DNA from: Bacteroides sp. MSB163
GTDB lineage: Bacteria; Bacteroidota; Bacteroidia; Bacteroidales; Bacteroidaceae
DNA length: 64,000 bases
Assembly (NCBI RefSeq): GCF_036416795.1
Contig: NZ_CP143867.1
Span: forward strand, 3,278,001-3,342,000
Direction of reading: 5' to 3'
Positions 42,201 to 50,251 of this stretch are shown here, piece by piece. The translations under genes were made by a program, and so were the position numbers. Numbering within the stretch: position 1 is the stretch's first letter; the number at the start of each line of letters is the position of its first letter. Below the pieces are notes generated by a model. That model did no database searches. It had not been told where the DNA came from and worked only from the letters and a program-made list of their open reading frames with translations.

Positions 42201-43328
42201 GGTATCGGACTCGACCGGGAGAAGATAGAGCGTATATTCGAGCGTTTCTATCAGATAGATAATGATGTGACGAAGTCGAATTTCGGTACGGGTATCGGTT
42301 TGCATTTGTCCCGTTCATTGGTGGAACTGCATCATGGCATTATCTTGGCAGAGAACAGGGAGGATGCTCCGGGCAGTCGTTTCGTGATTCGTATTCCTTT
42401 GGGTTCAGCACATCTGCGTACGGACGAACTGGAAGATGTGGAAGCACTCATCACCCCTCATGCCGTGCTGGTTAAGCCGGAAAAGATGGACTTGGAGGAA
42501 GTCTTTGAAGAAGGAGAGGGTGAAGAGGATGAGGAAAGCAAGAAGACCGGTAAGGCAAAGAACCGTATGCGTATATTGATAGTGGAAGATGAGGAGGAAA
42601 TCCTTTCTTATCTGAAAGAAGAATTGGAAGGGGACTATCGGATCATGACCCGGAAAAATGGTAGGGAGGCTTATGATACTATCCTTGCAGATACTCCTGA
42701 TCTGGTAATCAGCGATATTATGATGCCGGAAATGGATGGTCTGTCACTTTGCCGGAAGATTAAGCAGAATACGAATGTTAATCATGTGCCTGTAATCTTA
42801 TTGACTGCCAAGTCGAAACCCGAAGATACCATGGAGGGAATGGCAACCGGTGCGGATGCTTATATGGTGAAGCCTTTCAATACGGAATTGCTGAAGAGTA
42901 CGATTGCCAACTTGCTTGCTAACCGTAAACTGCTGAAGAGTAAATTCAGTGGTGCGCAACAGCAAGAGGACAAGGTGCAGAAGTTGAGCATGAAATCGGC
43001 GGATGAGATATTGATGAGCAAGATAATGAAGGTTATTAATGAGAACCTTTCCAATCCGGATCTGAATGTAGAGATGTTGGCGGCAAATGTCGGTCTAAGT
43101 CGCGTCCATGTACATCGGAAACTGAAAGAACTGACAAACCTTTCGGCACGTGATTTTATCAAGAATATCCGTTTGCAACAGGCTGCCGCACTGCTAAAAG
43201 AGAAGAAACTGACGGTTTCCGAAGTGGCGTATGCTACGGGGTATACGAATCTGTCACATTTCTCCAGTTCTTTTAAGGAGGTGCATGGAATTTCGCCTAA
43301 GGAGTATATGTTGGCGCATCAGGGGTAA
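39225..43328 (+). CDS. Hybrid two-component system regulator of the xylan PUL (HTCS 2)
   Basis: This encodes 1367 residues, colinear with HTCS 1. A signal peptide (to LAAQ) is followed by Reg_prop sensor blades (QDKRGFIWIATEYGLNRFDG onward), a Y_Y_Y domain, and one membrane segment near residues 783-807. The cytoplasmic part has a HisKA with His at about 838 (ISHEIRTPM), a HATPase (NIFSNAFKYT, GTGIGLHLS), an acidic linker (EEGEGEEDEES), a receiver with Asp at about 1164 (ISDIMMPEMDG), and an AraC-type DNA-binding domain (LSRVHVHRKLKELT to TGYTNLSHFSSSFKE). Divergence from susC makes it the most likely activator of this xylan operon, responding to xylo-oligosaccharides in the periplasm. Confidence 0.96.
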   Translation: MKTALSKILLIVLLLCLTVLPLAAQTGKFYSTNNELSSSLINQIFQDKRGFIWIATEYGLNRFDGLRFSNYKHISGDSTSIKNNYVRTLFEDSRQNLLVGCIDGLMKYDSETDTFREIPMIRAGKRVFPHITQMQKLHNGEIWVVTTGQGIFRLDEEKQQAESIDAIMRQVNYNFQSNLYEDSDYNIWIGTEGHGLICYLPATQEVRVFRYPVINDNYVSAIGEDKYGNLFIGTQKHGLSRYDREQNRFIPVPYTGSEELSIYCLTLVDDRLLIGTDGQGLKTYNRMTGKIEDYSINSAPLDFSEGKIHAIMEDRDKNLWVGLFQKGIVLMPKQENPFEYYGNKSIYYNPIGQGCVMSIYQDSNRHLWVGADNEGIFELDAEGKRLRHYQPGNNPRSMANTIMCMYEDTNGDFWLGTYTRGLAKLNRRTGECEYPLPVDNEKIFSITEDRHKNLYIATFGSGFYRYNLVTRELKHYESSKDESGDLTRNELANDWVNYIFCDSEGMIWLGHYKGISCFNPVNESFINYRNVNTLIEDRVGYVLQEDHAGNIWAGTTDGLYRFNKKTEELTCFTVADGLPNNVICGICEDEEHNMWISTYMGICKYNVENNRYINYYAGDGLQGNEFTHGAFYKDQAGKVYFGGINGITYFQPLSIGSVLKDTKVWITDFFIFNQPVRKNTRSGRHTVIYTSVPDANMFQLAHYDNTFSIIFSTLQYNNPEQISYQYKIEELSNQWLSTEPGVNRVTYNNLPPGKYTFHVRALSHGNLSEIRTVKILITPPWYEMWWAYCIYVFLLGLLVLGIVNYILSRMRHRREIMKREHAEQLNEAKLQFFINISHEIRTPMTLIINPLEKLLAEKKGGEVQKTYLMIYRNAQRILRLINQLMDIRKLDKGQMFMKFRETDMVGFIDDVMLTFDYMARKKKIHFSFEHAMPQLKVWVDMNNFDKILMNIFSNAFKYTPEQGEITVSLSTGRDATRRDPLKEYFEITVTDSGIGLDREKIERIFERFYQIDNDVTKSNFGTGIGLHLSRSLVELHHGIILAENREDAPGSRFVIRIPLGSAHLRTDELEDVEALITPHAVLVKPEKMDLEEVFEEGEGEEDEESKKTGKAKNRMRILIVEDEEEILSYLKEELEGDYRIMTRKNGREAYDTILADTPDLVISDIMMPEMDGLSLCRKIKQNTNVNHVPVILLTAKSKPEDTMEGMATGADAYMVKPFNTELLKSTIANLLANRKLLKSKFSGAQQQEDKVQKLSMKSADEILMSKIMKVINENLSNPDLNVEMLAANVGLSRVHVHRKLKELTNLSARDFIKNIRLQQAAALLKEKKLTVSEVAYATGYTNLSHFSSSFKEVHGISPKEYMLAHQG

Positions 43329-43383
43329 ATTTTAGGAATTTATTTATTATTATACGGTTTTGAATGAAGTGCTGATTTATTTT

Positions 43384-43468
43384 TTAGACGCGGATGACAC
43401 GGATGACGCAGATTTTTTATTTATTGATGTGACAGTGCAGCCTTTAAATCCGTGTCATCTGCGTCTAA
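43384..43468. repeat. Palindromic repeat between convergent genes
   Basis: Arms at 43384-43404 and 43448-43468 pair over 21 bases with one mismatch (TTAGACGC, one variable base, GATGACACGGAT). There is a 43-base loop that repeats part of the arm. The text (GGATGACACGGATGACGCAG) resembles a dispersed intergenic repeat I recall from many Bacteroidales genomes. It may serve as terminator for HTCS 2 and the GT51 gene. Confidence 0.7.
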
Positions 43469-43534
43469 GAGATTGAATACATAGTCTAAAATCATTTACC
43501 TCATTTCTTATCCGTTTTGCTTTATTGCCAACCT

Positions 43535-45454
43535 TCACTTACAAAAACTTGATTTAGCCACTCCTTTTAGTACCACATTATTAATATTTACCTGTGCCGC
43601 TTGTGCATCAGTTATCACTTCTTTCTTGGCTAATCTTTCCGCAATCAGGCAGAAGTAGCCTTCCTGGCTTTCTTGCAACCGCCCATCTGCCGTAAATGAG
43701 TTTTTGAAGTGTTTCGGTTTAGGAACGATAGAAGCCAGGAAAATACTTTCTTCTAAACTTAACTGTGAGGGGCGTTTGTTAAAGTAGAAAGATGCCGCTT
43801 CGTGGATGCCGTAAACCATAGGCCCCCATTCTGCTATGTTCAGGTAAACTTCGTACATGCGTGCCTTCGGAGTGAGGTGTTCGGTTTCGATGAGCCAGAC
43901 GATAAGCGCTTCTTCCAGTTTGCGGGCAATGTTTTTGTTACGGTTTAGGAAAACATTCTTCACCAATTGCATGGAGATCGTGCTACCTCCGCGGGCAAAC
44001 TTGCGAACTTCCAGGTCATGAATCAGAGCTTCGCGCATGGCATCCGGCAGGAATCCCCGGTGATAGAAGAAAGCTCCGTCCTCGCTCTGCATGACAGACA
44101 TTTGCAGCAAAGGAGAAATGCTGTCCAAGGGTGTGAAATTCTCCCATGACGGACCGACTGGGAAGGTGTATACGGGGTGTCCGTTCTCGTACGCTGTATA
44201 GATAAACTCATTGGACATCTTACTTAAATCCGTTTTTCCATAATGGAGAATACGGAAATCTTTTTCTTTCAGTTCCGACTCAAACTTCAAGCTATCCAGT
44301 TGCGAGAAATCCACATCCAATAGAAAGTGATAAGCTAATTGTCCGGTAGTGCCGAGACCTTCCAGGTTTTCGAAAAGTCCTTTGGGCAATGAACCGAACA
44401 ACTCTTCCGAAGGGAACCAGGGTTTCCGGACAGAAGCTATAAAATGCCACTCTTTCTTGTCTGTACTTTTTCCGACACGTTCTGCCTTTAAATAAGGATG
44501 GAAGGTCAGTGCATTGAAACGTACAAGGCTGGTACTATCCAGTTCTACGGCTTGCGGACTGACATTTACGTGGAAATCCAGTTGTCCGCGATCCAGGTTG
44601 ATCGTCTCGGGCGACAACCGCTTATGATATATCTGCAATCCCCGTACTTCCGACTGGCCAACCAGACATGTGAGCCCGTTGCTTGCTTTTTCTTGTGAGA
44701 AGTTACACGTCAGACTGTCGAACTGTACTTCTGCACCGAATCGGCGGTGGATATAAGGAACAGTCAGTTGTGGAGCATGTAAAGTTGCATGCAATCGCCT
44801 TTCCGAAGGATTAAATTCTCCTTCGGTATTCCATTGTTGGTTCAGGCTGTCTTCCAGAACTGTTATTTCTGATTGGAAATGATAGTCATCAATCACAAAG
44901 CGGGGAATACGGAAGCTGACGAAATTACGCTCTTTCCGCTCAGTGATTGTAAGATGGGTGAGTTCACCGTTTCCGGGTAATAGGCCGAAAAGGAGATTTA
45001 ATGTTGTATTGATGCGACGGGTGTAATCGGTACTGGTATTGTTTTCATTGGAGGCAGTTACTTTGGAAGAGGGCAGGAAAAGGAAATCATAGTTGGCTGT
45101 AGAGTTTTTTTTTATGAAATTAAGTGAGAGTCCGTCCAGGCGGACTTCTTTGATCTTGATATCTCCCCACAGCAGTTTCCAAAGACCGATACGGATATTG
45201 AGAGATTGAAGGGAAAGCAATGTATCTCTTTTCTGTGGAACCACATTCAGTCCGTCGATAGAGATTGTATTCAACCCCTTCATGTGGAGTTTATTGTAAC
45301 TGATGTCCAATCCGTAACGCTGTTCCAGTCTGACAATGCGTTTATCTGCGATATGGCGCAGTAGGCTTCCTCGGAAGATGAAAATACCTGTTGATAAAAG
45401 AAATAGCAGCATGAGACATGCTACTGTTACTTTGGTTATTTTTCGTTTTATCAT
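43535..45454 (-). CDS. GT51 peptidoglycan glycosyltransferase-type protein with AsmA-like N-terminus
   Basis: This encodes 639 residues. An N-terminal membrane anchor (VTVACLMLLFLLSTGIFIF) is followed by about 400 residues of AsmA-like beta-rich sequence (KLHMKGLNTISIDGLNVVP, IKIKEVRLDGLSLNFI). The C-terminal third is a GT51 domain with its signature motifs: EDGAFFYHRGF (catalytic Glu), RGGSTISMQLVKNVFL, RKLEEALIVWLIE and EVYLNIAEWG. There is no transpeptidase domain. It should polymerise lipid II or modify cell wall in the periplasm. It is the last gene of the operon that starts at the nucleoside permease, 5 bases after the ABC permease. Confidence 0.85.
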   Translation of the reverse strand: MIKRKITKVTVACLMLLFLLSTGIFIFRGSLLRHIADKRIVRLEQRYGLDISYNKLHMKGLNTISIDGLNVVPQKRDTLLSLQSLNIRIGLWKLLWGDIKIKEVRLDGLSLNFIKKNSTANYDFLFLPSSKVTASNENNTSTDYTRRINTTLNLLFGLLPGNGELTHLTITERKERNFVSFRIPRFVIDDYHFQSEITVLEDSLNQQWNTEGEFNPSERRLHATLHAPQLTVPYIHRRFGAEVQFDSLTCNFSQEKASNGLTCLVGQSEVRGLQIYHKRLSPETINLDRGQLDFHVNVSPQAVELDSTSLVRFNALTFHPYLKAERVGKSTDKKEWHFIASVRKPWFPSEELFGSLPKGLFENLEGLGTTGQLAYHFLLDVDFSQLDSLKFESELKEKDFRILHYGKTDLSKMSNEFIYTAYENGHPVYTFPVGPSWENFTPLDSISPLLQMSVMQSEDGAFFYHRGFLPDAMREALIHDLEVRKFARGGSTISMQLVKNVFLNRNKNIARKLEEALIVWLIETEHLTPKARMYEVYLNIAEWGPMVYGIHEAASFYFNKRPSQLSLEESIFLASIVPKPKHFKNSFTADGRLQESQEGYFCLIAERLAKKEVITDAQAAQVNINNVVLKGVAKSSFCK

Positions 45455-45459
45455 ACTCT

Positions 45460-46683
45460 TTACTTTTCTCTGTTTCCTTTCCAGATGGAGAGAACTTTCT
45501 TTCGTATCAGGAGGGTGTTTAAAGCGGATACCACTATAAATAAGATACTTCCGGCAAGGATGCAGGGCAGAAGAGAGCCTGTTTCCAGTTGTGGAATAAG
45601 AGTTTGCAGGACTCCGGTGTAGTAAGATCTTAACCAGACTACACCAATGACGGCGAGGAGCAGTACCAGTAAATTCAAGCCTACGGTCAATACATGATAG
45701 GGCAATGCGACTTTAGAAGGGCTGTAACCTATTAATAGCAGGTTTTTTAACTTTGCCGTATTCTTCTGAAGCAGCAAGAATACACTTAATATCAGGATAT
45801 AAAAAGACAAGATACTGATAAATAGTCCTACCCCCGAAACAATACCTGTGATGAGGCGGAGGAAATAGGTTGTTTTTCCGGCATCCAGATTGTCTCCTTC
45901 GGTTTCATAGTTCTTTTGTTGGAAGTAGTCGGTGATGGCTGTATCTGTGGGATTCTTTACTTCCACGATGAGGCGGGAGGGTTGCGCTTCCCGTTCGGGG
46001 GAGAAATTCTGATTTGCCCACTCCATAAAGGATTGAGGAACAAGGATGGTATTCAACCGGTTGGAGAAACCGACGATATTTCCTTTGTATTGTTCTACAC
46101 GTCCGTTGCCACGCATGTTGATATCCATTTGTATCAGTCCCATCACACCTTCCGATAATTTCGGCAAGTTGCGGCTTTGCGCAAAACCAAAGTTGTAAAG
46201 GTTCAGATAATTGCGGGGAATGATAATAGGTATGGTTTGTGTGCCTTCATCAAAGTGCCACTTGTCCAGGTTGACATCGACAAAAGCATCGGGAACAGAT
46301 TCAAAAAACATATCCGTAGAAATACGGATGCCGGCTTGTTGCATTCCCAACCCTGCCGATACTTTGAAAAGGGTAGGTGTGAAGGCGCCTACGCTGCGTG
46401 TAAAAGGTTGTGCTTTCAGCTCCTTGATTTCATCTTTGGAAAAAGTATTGCTTTGTCCGGTAATGCTGCCAAGAGTGCTGATCTTTTTGGTAGCGATGAT
46501 ATAATCCTTCTTCATGAAACTGTCTCCCTGCGTGAAGACGGGAAGAACGTCTTTATAAAATTGCACGCTCAACAGTACAATCAGCATACCGAAGATGTTG
46601 GCGAGAAAAAAGCCACTTAATTGACCGATGCTGATGTGCTGGCGAAGAAGTTTCCAAACAAGCTTGTTCATTGAAATTATCAT
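45460..46683 (-). CDS. ABC transporter permease, FtsX/MacB-like
   Basis: This encodes 407 residues with one N-terminal membrane segment (LSGFFLANIFGMLIVLLSVQFY), a periplasmic domain of about 230 residues and three C-terminal segments (about 275-305, 325-350, 370-395). This is the FtsX-like topology of MacB/LolCE-type permeases. The ATG at 46683 abuts the stop codon of the ATPase gene. The substrate is unknown; such pairs move lipoproteins or signal peptides, or do mechanical work at the envelope. Pairing with a GT51 enzyme suggests a cell-envelope role. Confidence 0.82.
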   Translation of the reverse strand: MIISMNKLVWKLLRQHISIGQLSGFFLANIFGMLIVLLSVQFYKDVLPVFTQGDSFMKKDYIIATKKISTLGSITGQSNTFSKDEIKELKAQPFTRSVGAFTPTLFKVSAGLGMQQAGIRISTDMFFESVPDAFVDVNLDKWHFDEGTQTIPIIIPRNYLNLYNFGFAQSRNLPKLSEGVMGLIQMDINMRGNGRVEQYKGNIVGFSNRLNTILVPQSFMEWANQNFSPEREAQPSRLIVEVKNPTDTAITDYFQQKNYETEGDNLDAGKTTYFLRLITGIVSGVGLFISILSFYILILSVFLLLQKNTAKLKNLLLIGYSPSKVALPYHVLTVGLNLLVLLLAVIGVVWLRSYYTGVLQTLIPQLETGSLLPCILAGSILFIVVSALNTLLIRKKVLSIWKGNREK

Positions 46684-47328
46684 TTATAGTTTCATCACTT
46701 TATTATATTCTAATTCTATATGTTTTCCAATGGAAGTAACAATTATTCCTGCGCCTTGCCGTTCGGCTTCTTCGGTCAGCATGCGTCCCATAAGTGTGCC
46801 GTTATCATCATCCAGGTGGCTGATAGGTTCATCCAGAAAGATGAAATCGAACGGTTGGCAGAGGGCACGGATGAAGGCTACACGTTGCTGTTGTCCGAAA
46901 GATAACTTTCCGGCTTTCTCGTTTACTTTCTCAGCGATACCGAGTGTTTCAAAAAGGGCAAGGATTTCTTTTTTTTTCTTATAATTGGTGAGTCGGTTCT
47001 TCAACTGGACGTTTTCCAAAGCCGTCAGTTCCGGGAAGATGCGTAGCTCCTGGAACAGCATGCTCAGCGAATGTTTCCGCAGTTCCACCCACTCATGAAT
47101 GGAGAGCGAACGGATATTGCGTTCATCAAAGTTGATGATACCCTGGTAATCGCGGCGATATCCGTAGATATAGCTGCATAGAGAAGATTTGCCTGTGCCG
47201 GAAGCAGCTTCTATCAGATACCGCTCTCCTTTTCGTAGTACAAGGTCTTGATGCCACACGTCGGATGTGATGGCATCCCGGTCGGCAAACACTTGGGGAA
47301 GTGTTTGCCTCAGATGAATGATTTCCAT
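46684..47328 (-). CDS. ABC transporter ATP-binding protein
   Basis: This 214-residue ABC ATPase has Walker A (EAASGTGKSSL), Q-loop region (LFQELRIFPELT), signature LSFGQQQR, Walker B (FDFIFLDEPISHLD) and a late switch segment (GIIVTS). The His switch is replaced or shifted: the text reads TSIGKHIE where many have a THD-like motif. It is the partner of the downstream permease, which starts at the adjacent base. Confidence 0.88.
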   Translation of the reverse strand: MEIIHLRQTLPQVFADRDAITSDVWHQDLVLRKGERYLIEAASGTGKSSLCSYIYGYRRDYQGIINFDERNIRSLSIHEWVELRKHSLSMLFQELRIFPELTALENVQLKNRLTNYKKKKEILALFETLGIAEKVNEKAGKLSFGQQQRVAFIRALCQPFDFIFLDEPISHLDDDNGTLMGRMLTEEAERQGAGIIVTSIGKHIELEYNKVMKL

Positions 47329-47340
47329 TATTTATCGGGA

Positions 47341-48891
47341 TTAGATGCCTGCAAACCCTTTGATGAAGTTTACGATCTGTTTCAATGCATTTACATTCTT
47401 GTCTTTCAGCTGAATGACCATGTCTGCATCATTATTGGAATTGCCGGTTGCTTCTACATAAGCTATCTTATCAACCAGAGCAAAAGCCGTTGCATATTGT
47501 GAACCACCATATTCCGACAGCATTTTCACAATCGGCAAAGCGAGAACCGCTTCTGTATTAATAACGAAAGCACCATTCTTACCTTTGATATTAGATGCAA
47601 ATTCGGTATCTTTGATTGAAGGATTAACAGTTTTATCTATGCTCTTATACAACATTTCGTCATTCGTAGCATACAAGCTATTATTGCGGACACCAAAGAA
47701 TATATTGAGCATTCTAGACTTATATACATATTCGTTCTCACCCAGTTTCAGGATGTCTTCTCCACGTTTCAAGCCCAGTTCATTCTTCTTTTCATACAGT
47801 AATTGTACGGGTGTCGCACTCTTTACGCTGGCGTACATCAGGAAAGTGGGAGCGTTGTCCATTGTGAAGTTTATCAGCCCCATTGCCATATCTTTCTGGA
47901 ATGTGCCGAACAACTCTTTTACTTCATTGGCCTTGGCAATGGAGAAGTTCTTTTGGAATTGCTCGTTCTCCAGTAGCAGGTTATAGAATTCCTCTCCGTT
48001 GATACCTGCGCTGATATACATCAGAGTCGATTTCGGAAAATATTTCAGGAAAGTATTCTCTATGGGGCAGGTTGCTTTCTTTTGCTTATCGAACAAGGCT
48101 TGCAGTTCAGGACTTTCAGTGAAATTCTCATATTTCATGCTGATCTTACCTTTTTCGAAAGAAAGACTTCCCAGCATCTTTAGATCCTTCATGTTAAAAG
48201 GCATATCACTTTCTTTGATCATATTGGCGTAAGGACCCATCAGGCTTGCCGGAGAGAGCATAGCATCGATATCTCCACCCATTTTCTGCATTTTCTTGAA
48301 AACGGCAGTTGAAACAATACTGTTTTCATTGGTCTGTTTCAACAGTGCAGGAATATCTTGCTTGATTTTTTCAAGTTGGGTAGTACCTTTGTAATTAGTT
48401 AGCATAAGTACTGAAGGAGTGTATGCCATGAATACCTGATTACCCATTTGCGTGAACTGAAAGCCATCTCCACTTGCCAGGGGCTGACAAACTTTCTCTT
48501 TCTCTAATGTTTCCAGCAGTGCGTGCAGGTCGTCCTCGTTGCTGACTTTTGCAATTACAGTAGTGGGAAATGTCTCAGTATTGAAAACGTATAAAGGTGC
48601 CGATACATCGATTCCCGATTTCTTCGGATCTTTCATTATCATTTCCACTTGCTGGAATGTTGCGGCATTCATGCCACTCTTCATAGCATCCGTCAGCTTT
48701 TGCTGCGCTTCTTTGTTCTCCTTGTCATTGAGCCCTGCTTTATCAACCAATGATTTCATGTTGATACTGACTACCGTAGAGGCATTGGCAGGAATAACAT
48801 TCGTATATTCGAACTTCTTCTCGGAACATGCGCTGACAAGAGCTACCACTACAGCCATCAACGCCAAACGGGGAAACAAACTTTTCTTCAT
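47341..48891 (-). CDS. DUF4836 family lipoprotein
   Basis: This 516-residue lipoprotein (lipobox VSAC) has text typical of the Bacteroidales DUF4836 family: VIPANASTVVSINMKSL near the N-terminus, a repeated alpha/beta organisation, and a C-terminus that ends KDKNVNALKQIVNFIKGF. The function is unknown. It lies between RsmE (24 bases upstream) and the ABC ATPase (12 bases downstream) in one operon. Confidence 0.82.
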   Translation of the reverse strand: MKKSLFPRLALMAVVVALVSACSEKKFEYTNVIPANASTVVSINMKSLVDKAGLNDKENKEAQQKLTDAMKSGMNAATFQQVEMIMKDPKKSGIDVSAPLYVFNTETFPTTVIAKVSNEDDLHALLETLEKEKVCQPLASGDGFQFTQMGNQVFMAYTPSVLMLTNYKGTTQLEKIKQDIPALLKQTNENSIVSTAVFKKMQKMGGDIDAMLSPASLMGPYANMIKESDMPFNMKDLKMLGSLSFEKGKISMKYENFTESPELQALFDKQKKATCPIENTFLKYFPKSTLMYISAGINGEEFYNLLLENEQFQKNFSIAKANEVKELFGTFQKDMAMGLINFTMDNAPTFLMYASVKSATPVQLLYEKKNELGLKRGEDILKLGENEYVYKSRMLNIFFGVRNNSLYATNDEMLYKSIDKTVNPSIKDTEFASNIKGKNGAFVINTEAVLALPIVKMLSEYGGSQYATAFALVDKIAYVEATGNSNNDADMVIQLKDKNVNALKQIVNFIKGFAGI

Positions 48892-48915
48892 ACAATTCTT
48901 ATTAAAATGTGATTA

Positions 48916-49614
48916 TCATTGATTTTGCAAGTTCAGTGTATGGCAAGCCACCAAAGCAGCCGTCTCTGTGCGTAGCCTCGACTTACCCAGACTGATGGGA
49001 GTAAAGCCGTTTTCTATAGCCTTTCGTACTTCTTCTTCACTGAAATCCCCTTCCGGACCTATCAATACCAGTGCATCTTCTCCTTTGCGGAACACATCTT
49101 TCAGCAGCGGCTTTTCTCCTTCGTAACAGTGCGCAATGAACTTTTGCCCTTTGAATGGCTGTGTGATGAACTTATTGAAATCCGTCATCTCGTTCAGTTG
49201 TGGCAAACGTGCTTTGAGGGATTGTTTGATGGCAGATACCAATATCTTGCTGATACGTTCTGTTTTGATGACTTTCCGTTCTGAGAAACGACAGTTCAGG
49301 AAAGTCAGTTCATCGAAGCCTATCTCAGTCGCTTTTTCTGCAAACCATTCTGTACGGTCCATATTTTTGGTAGGGGCTATTGCAATGTGCAGATGTCCGT
49401 TCCATAAAGGTTCCTGATAAATGGTTTCCAGGATGTTTACCATGCAGCGTTTATTGGTGGCGGCACTGATCTCTGCGCGATAGAAATTACCTTTACCGTC
49501 CGTCAGCGTAATCTGATCACCGATATTAAGGCGCAGTACGCGGACACAGTGCTGGGCTTCTTCTTCGGGAAGTTCGGCACGGGTTTGTATGTCGGGTGTA
49601 TAGAATACGTGCAT
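48916..49614 (-). CDS. rsmE: 16S rRNA (uracil(1498)-N(3))-methyltransferase
   Basis: This encodes 232 residues from the ATG at 49614 (MHVFYTPDI), which follows the upstream stop by 4 bases overall; a longer frame to 49683 overlaps the upstream gene and has no support. RsmE features are a PUA-like N-terminal domain (HCVRVLRLNIGDQITLTDGKG) and a SPOUT knot with IAPTKNMDRTEWFAEKATEIG, LIGPEGDFSEEE and LGKSRLRTETAA. It methylates U1498 of 16S rRNA. Confidence 0.95.
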   Translation of the reverse strand: MHVFYTPDIQTRAELPEEEAQHCVRVLRLNIGDQITLTDGKGNFYRAEISAATNKRCMVNILETIYQEPLWNGHLHIAIAPTKNMDRTEWFAEKATEIGFDELTFLNCRFSERKVIKTERISKILVSAIKQSLKARLPQLNEMTDFNKFITQPFKGQKFIAHCYEGEKPLLKDVFRKGEDALVLIGPEGDFSEEEVRKAIENGFTPISLGKSRLRTETAALVACHTLNLQNQ

Positions 49615-49618
49615 AAGT

Positions 49619-50209
49619 TTATTGCTGTTCTTTTCGTTTGGAAATTTCATCCCTGATGTGGGCGGCGCGTTCGTAATTCTCATTGGCTATAGCTTCCTGC
49701 AAAGCTTTTTGCAGCATTTCCATTGTATCTCCATGGAAGAATTCATCTTCGTGTGGAGAAGGATTCTCTCCCATAGGAGCTACGTTTTCCTTTCCGGTTT
49801 TAAGCTGTTCCGACTCCAGAATTTCTTCGTAGATAAAGATCGGAGCTTTCATCCGTAAAGCCATTGCGACTGCATCCGATGTACGGGCGTCCATACGAAT
49901 GATAGCATCGTCTGCTTTCAGATAGATATAAGAATAGAATACACCGTTGTCTACCCTGTAGATAAGGGCACGCATCATGTTTACCCCTAATACTTCCAGA
50001 CATGAAGCGAAAAGGTTGTGGGTCAACGGGCGTGGTGGAACAATTCCCTTCAGGCTGATTAACATCGCTTGTGCTTCTGCCGCACCGATGATAACCGGTA
50101 ATTGACGGGCACCGTCCACTTCTCCCAATACGAGGGCATAAGCTCCTGCCTGTTCCTGACTGTTGGAGATGTTTAGTACTTCCAGTTCTATTTTTTTCTT
50201 TTTATCCAT
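49619..50209 (-). CDS. Bifunctional nuclease domain protein (DUF151) with UVR motif
   Basis: About 196 residues from the ATG at 50209 (MDKKKKIELEVLNIS). The BFN/DUF151 core is clear (LPVIIGAAEAQAMLI, RTSDAVAMALRMKAPIFIYEEIL). The C-terminus carries a UVR-like helical motif (LQKALQEAIANENYERAAHIRDEI). In plants and thermophiles related proteins have RNase and DNase activity; the bacterial role is unclear. It is co-transcribed between the nucleoside permease and rsmE. Confidence 0.88.
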   Translation of the reverse strand: MDKKKKIELEVLNISNSQEQAGAYALVLGEVDGARQLPVIIGAAEAQAMLISLKGIVPPRPLTHNLFASCLEVLGVNMMRALIYRVDNGVFYSYIYLKADDAIIRMDARTSDAVAMALRMKAPIFIYEEILESEQLKTGKENVAPMGENPSPHEDEFFHGDTMEMLQKALQEAIANENYERAAHIRDEISKRKEQQ

Positions 50210-50251
50210 AATCTTTTTCTGAGTGGTGACAACTGCCAACCACTTGCTTAC

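Noticed and set aside
39267..42305. Several long minus-strand open frames across HTCS 2
   Set aside because: They are shadows of the HTCS coding sequence; none has a recognisable domain.
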